Positions 61,301-64,000 of a stretch of 64,000 nucleotides of DNA are shown one piece after another. The position numbers and the translations under genes are program-made. The DNA is from Alitta virens (lineage: Eukaryota > Annelida > Polychaeta > Phyllodocida > Nereididae), in assembly GCA_932294295.1 (NCBI GenBank), contig OW028579.1:36525362-36589361 (forward strand), written 5' to 3'. Position 1 is the first letter of the stretch. Each line of letters opens with the position of its first letter. Under the pieces are notes generated by a model, which saw only the letters and a program-made list of their open reading frames with translations, was not told the DNA's origin and did no database searches.

Positions 61301-61768
61301 TTGCAAATGATGCAAACGGCACCTTATGCAAATAGCTATGTGTTATCTCACTAAATTTGGTTCAGTTCCCCTCGACACAATGTTCATCAATTTAATGCTC
61401 AATTATGGTTTTAAGTATGGTAGTTAAACTAGTAGGAAATCGAAATTGTTACTCACAAGCATTGCTCCAGTGGAGACATACACTCAGAAGCTGAGAAAAG
61501 TCTATGGATGTTGAAAGATTTAAAGCAAGAGGTTATGACAGTAAGCGAGAAACTGTTCCATATAATTGTGACCAACAGCAACAAACAGAAACTTTACATT
61601 ACACAATTGATTGAATTGGATTAGTTAAGCAAACTGAATTGGATTAGTTAAGCAACTTGAATTGGATTAGTTAAGCAAACTGAATTGGATTAGATAAGCA
61701 AACTGCATTATAGCTTTAATCGGAAATCGCCACTATATTTTTCATGTTAGCAACATACAGCAAATAGG

Positions 61769-61829
<61 letters not shown>

Positions 61830-62750
61830 GCAGTGTGCCAAAGCAATGAGAGCTCAAGGCGTCAGCAAAATATGCCAGGGTGGTGAGTTTGGTTATATTA
61901 GTTTTTGCAAGAGAGGGCACTATACTCTGGCATGCATGTGCCACAGATAGAGACAACTGACGGCTTATTTTGCTCACCTCAAATCGGATCAATCCTATCA
62001 TCACAGATGTTAGTGCATTCTTTAATGCTGTTCAGAAAAGCCCCATAGGACACATTGGCACGGAGATTTGTTTATCTGATGGCAGCTTTCATGACGCAAC
62101 AATGTAGTACAATCAAAATTGCGCCACAGATCATTGTGTTCGTTTGTGACATCACAAAGGACTAAACGCCACCTGGTGCAATATGTAGGGGCGCGACTGG
62201 TATTGTGTCCTCATGGTCCATGGTACAGACTGTAGAGATTAGTTTTGAGTCAGAGATAAATGAAGGGAATTCGTGTCTTAAGGGAAAAAGGAATTTAGAA
62301 TGCTGTGATCTTTAAGACAATGTTCAATGGGGAGGGGAAATGCTATCATAGGCTATGATGGTCACAGGAATAGTCAATGTCTCAGACTACACCAAAGATC
62401 GAGGCCACTAGTAAGAGTCAAGTTATAGATTTCAGCTTGTTCCACTGGAGTTTGTAAAAATAAAGTTTTTTTGTTTCCATGGAATGCATTGAAAATTGAT
62501 TTCAGAATGCTCCCTCAACTCGACTGGAACTATGACGTCATCCTACCTGCGCAAAACTCCCAACAAAGCTGCACTTAAATGGATAATAGGACAATTCACC
62601 ACCAAGCCATTTCACCGCTGTACCCAGGCCTGTCGCCAGCAGCCTGGCTGTGGGTCGTTCAACTACAACAAACAAAATGAAAGCTGCCAGATGCTCCAGT
62701 GGTGCGGTCATAACCTTACTGATGTCGATGGCTTTGATTATTACGAATAA
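55305..62750 (+). CDS. Secreted protein with two C-type lectin domains and a C-terminal PAN/apple domain, 6 exons, 372 aa
   Basis: Exons are 55305-55368 (signal peptide MQIVATTILLAICL), 56559-56766, 58452-58660, 59816-59999, 60486-60694 and 62506-62750; total 1119 nt. Exons 2-3 form CTLD 1 (about residues 26-158: WVGLSD, FEWVD, YNCVLW, CNNGHASLC) and exons 4-5 CTLD 2 (about 163-289: VWIGLND, FKWVN, DCVYL, FVCQF). Each domain starts in phase 1 and is split by a phase-2 intron just before its W(V/I)GL strand, so they arose by module duplication. Neither keeps EPN/QPD or WND, so the classical calcium-dependent sugar site appears lost. The last exon gives RCTQACRQQPGCGSFNY…SCQML, a clear PAN/apple core. 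Likely a secreted recognition protein (inference). Confidence 0.85.
55680..56050. mobile_element. Diverged relative of the Harbinger-like MITE interior, in lectin intron 1
   Basis: CGTGCTTATCCTTGTTCATA, CGTAATTCACTTGCCGAGCG and TCCATAGAATGC parallel 27063-27130 of the 26995-27743 element. Terminal repeats are not recognisable. Confidence 0.45.
57227..57767. mobile_element. Harbinger-like MITE, TAA target duplication, in lectin intron 2
   Basis: AGCCCCCTTCACACATAGCC at the left and its near-perfect inverse ending GTGTGAAGGGGCT at 57767 extend through GGATCAGA. TAA flanks both sides (57224-57226, 57768-57770). The interior is rich in CCGGAGT/CCGGGAT half-repeats and more GC-rich than its surroundings. 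Confidence 0.85.
57845..57938. mobile_element. 94-bp hairpin element, same family as 53491-53628
   Basis: AACTCCCGAGGACGTCATGT and ACATGACGTCCTCTTCAGTT are inverted and separated by about 50 bases. Confidence 0.65.
58270..58395 (-). mobile_element. Family A SINE fragment in lectin intron 2
   Basis: AGGACAGGCAGGACCATGGC then GGATGAAACAGCCATCCGAC match the family body and the B-box part follows. The tRNA-like 5' end is lost. It ends about 60 bases before the exon 3 acceptor. Confidence 0.65.
61102..61262 (-). mobile_element. Family A SINE in lectin intron 5
   Basis: Reverse complement gives GGGGCCTAGCTCAGTGGTAG and GGGTTCAATTCCCGG (A and B boxes), followed by the family body. Confidence 0.75.
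61612..61705. repeat. 23-bp tandem repeat, 4 copies
   Basis: TGAATTGGATTAGTTAAGCA plus AAC is repeated about four times with single-base changes. Confidence 0.9.
61771..61826. repeat. (TA)n microsatellite
   Basis: About 28 TA dinucleotides in lectin intron 5. Confidence 0.95.
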
Positions 62751-62942
62751 ATCTCAAGTGACATATTCTTTGATTCACTGATGACAACCATGATGCATTG
62801 AAGACGATTCTGCTGTTGGAACCTCGATGGTTATTTCAACTTTGATTGGCCAATGCCCTTTAACATCCATTTTTAGAAATCACTTATTCTTCTCTATTCT
62901 ATCTAGTAGACCTAGACTGGTATAACCCTGATAAAAACCTTG

Positions 62943-63773
62943 ATATATGGGTCATTCCCAGGGGCGTCGATTCAGGGGGGGGGGGGGGGGGGGGGGGTGT
63001 GGGGATATAAACCCCCCACTTTCTGAGAAGGGGGGGGGGGGTGATAAATGCTATCATCCTCCCCCTCCCCTGAAATTCACAAATGAGAATTATCCTTTTT
63101 CACATACTTTGGAAAATTTACGCTAAACACATATCAGTACATTGTAGTTTATAAGTTTGGCATAAGTGATCCACCATTAATTTATCTCTTGGCCAGTGTC
63201 CGCGCATTAACTGCTAATACTTGTATGAGCGAGGGAAAGTTACAGTGGGACAGACAAAGTAGGCCTGCATCCCCCCGAATCGTCAAGAGAAATCGACACC
63301 CCTGGTCATTTCACAGAATCAGTGTTCCCCAACTTTCAAATGTGATCATAACATGCACCTGAAATGCTAAAAGTGCACAGTTTCTGTGGAACAGAAGTGT
63401 CTATTTCCCCTGGGGGGCATGCAGGCCTACTTAGTTGCATAGTGACTTTCCCTTGCGCGTACAAGTTTCAGCAGTTAACGCGGGAACACTTGTCATTAGG
63501 TAAAGTAATGGTGGATCGTTGATGCCAAACTATTTTTTCAGATAAACTTGCACTGAAATGTGATATGAAATGTAAAACTGTTTAACATAGCACAAAGTTT
63601 CCAAAATAAAAAACATGTAGAAAAAATGGTGGTTTTCATTGGTGAAATTCAGGGGGGGGGGGGGGGGGGAGATTGCAATGATCATCCCCCCTTCCTAAAA
63701 GTTGGGGGGGGGGGGGGATTATACCCCCAATCCCCCCTGTATCGACGCCCCTGCTGTGAAATGACCCATATAC
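62943..63773. mobile_element. Long foldback (palindromic) element, about 830 bp
   Basis: ATATGGGTCATT near 62945 pairs with AATGACCCATAT near 63760, then AGGGGCGTCGATTCAGGGGG with CCCCCCTGTATCGACGCCCC. Inward, GTAGGCCTGCATCCCCCC (about 63260) pairs with GGGGGGCATGCAGGCCTAC (about 63414), and GATCCACCATTA with TAATGGTGGATC. The arms reach about 400 bases with a short centre near 63330-63400. Poly-G tracts lie at 62975-63000, 63027-63041, 63652-63669 and 63703-63717. Confidence 0.75.
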
Positions 63774-64000
63774 AGTGTAAAGTTTTTTTACTGTCTGTAA
63801 GATTATTCCGTTATTTATCTGATATTTAAAAATTGTTGTCAGATTTGTAGAGTGTGTTGTCTATTTTAATGTAATTGCCCATTTAGTGGTATTGTCCAGG
63901 AAAATTGAATTGAAATAAACAGAAAATCTACATAAATTTACAACAAGACAAAATCACATTTTCAATTCACATTTTATTTATACTTTTGTGCACACACACA
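63774..64000. other. Window end, no gene seen
   Basis: AT-rich sequence ending in a short (CA)n run. Confidence 0.5.

Overview
This is eukaryotic DNA from an AT-rich invertebrate genome. Genes are split by GT-AG introns, the introns and spacers are full of transposon relics, and no prokaryotic gene organisation is visible. A gustatory-receptor-like 7TM gene (a family generally reported as absent from chordates), C-type lectin and PAN/apple modules, two tRNA-derived SINE families and many LINE and MITE relics suggest a marine non-chordate such as a hemichordate, echinoderm, mollusc or annelid. The species cannot be fixed from the sequence alone.

Four multi-exon genes can be reconstructed, all on the + strand. 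(1) 14468-30414 is a 15-exon glycoside hydrolase family 65 gene related to PGGHG/acid-trehalase-like protein (800 aa). It has a signal peptide, a furin-type site, and Asp where the family has its catalytic Glu. (2) 44018-47747 is a 3-exon insect-type gustatory-receptor-like gene (439 aa) with a TY....RF version of the TM7 signature. (3) 51592-54259 is a 2-exon secreted leucine-rich-repeat protein ending in a PAN/apple-like domain (689 aa). (4) 55305-62750 is a 6-exon secreted protein with two C-type lectin domains and a C-terminal PAN/apple domain (372 aa). In all four, the intron phases chosen at each junction keep the frame open and the summed exon lengths are multiples of three. Genes 3 and 4 are adjacent, in the same orientation, and end in PAN-type terminal exons of the same intron phase.

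Layout: 1-5000 holds a PIN/XPG-like nuclease ORF with a C-terminal Cys-rich motif and a relic of a type-B DNA polymerase, with a 1.79-kb tandem duplication. 5000-14400 is a transposon graveyard, including a LINE inserted in another LINE inserted in an inverted-repeat element. 14468-30414 is the GH65 gene, whose introns hold a 30-bp minisatellite, SINEs, a Harbinger-like MITE, foldback elements and a duplicated exon. 30412-34160 has a LINE endonuclease relic and further repeats. 34320-41005 is about 6.7 kb of a second 30-bp minisatellite with higher-order structure. 41000-44000 has LINE and MITE remains. 44018-62750 holds the receptor, LRR-PAN and lectin-PAN genes. 62943-63773 is a long foldback palindrome.

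The long repeat-encoded open frames in both minisatellites, and open frames in (AGT)n, (GACT)n and C-rich tracts, are not treated as genes. All assignments are by reading and family knowledge; no database search was run.
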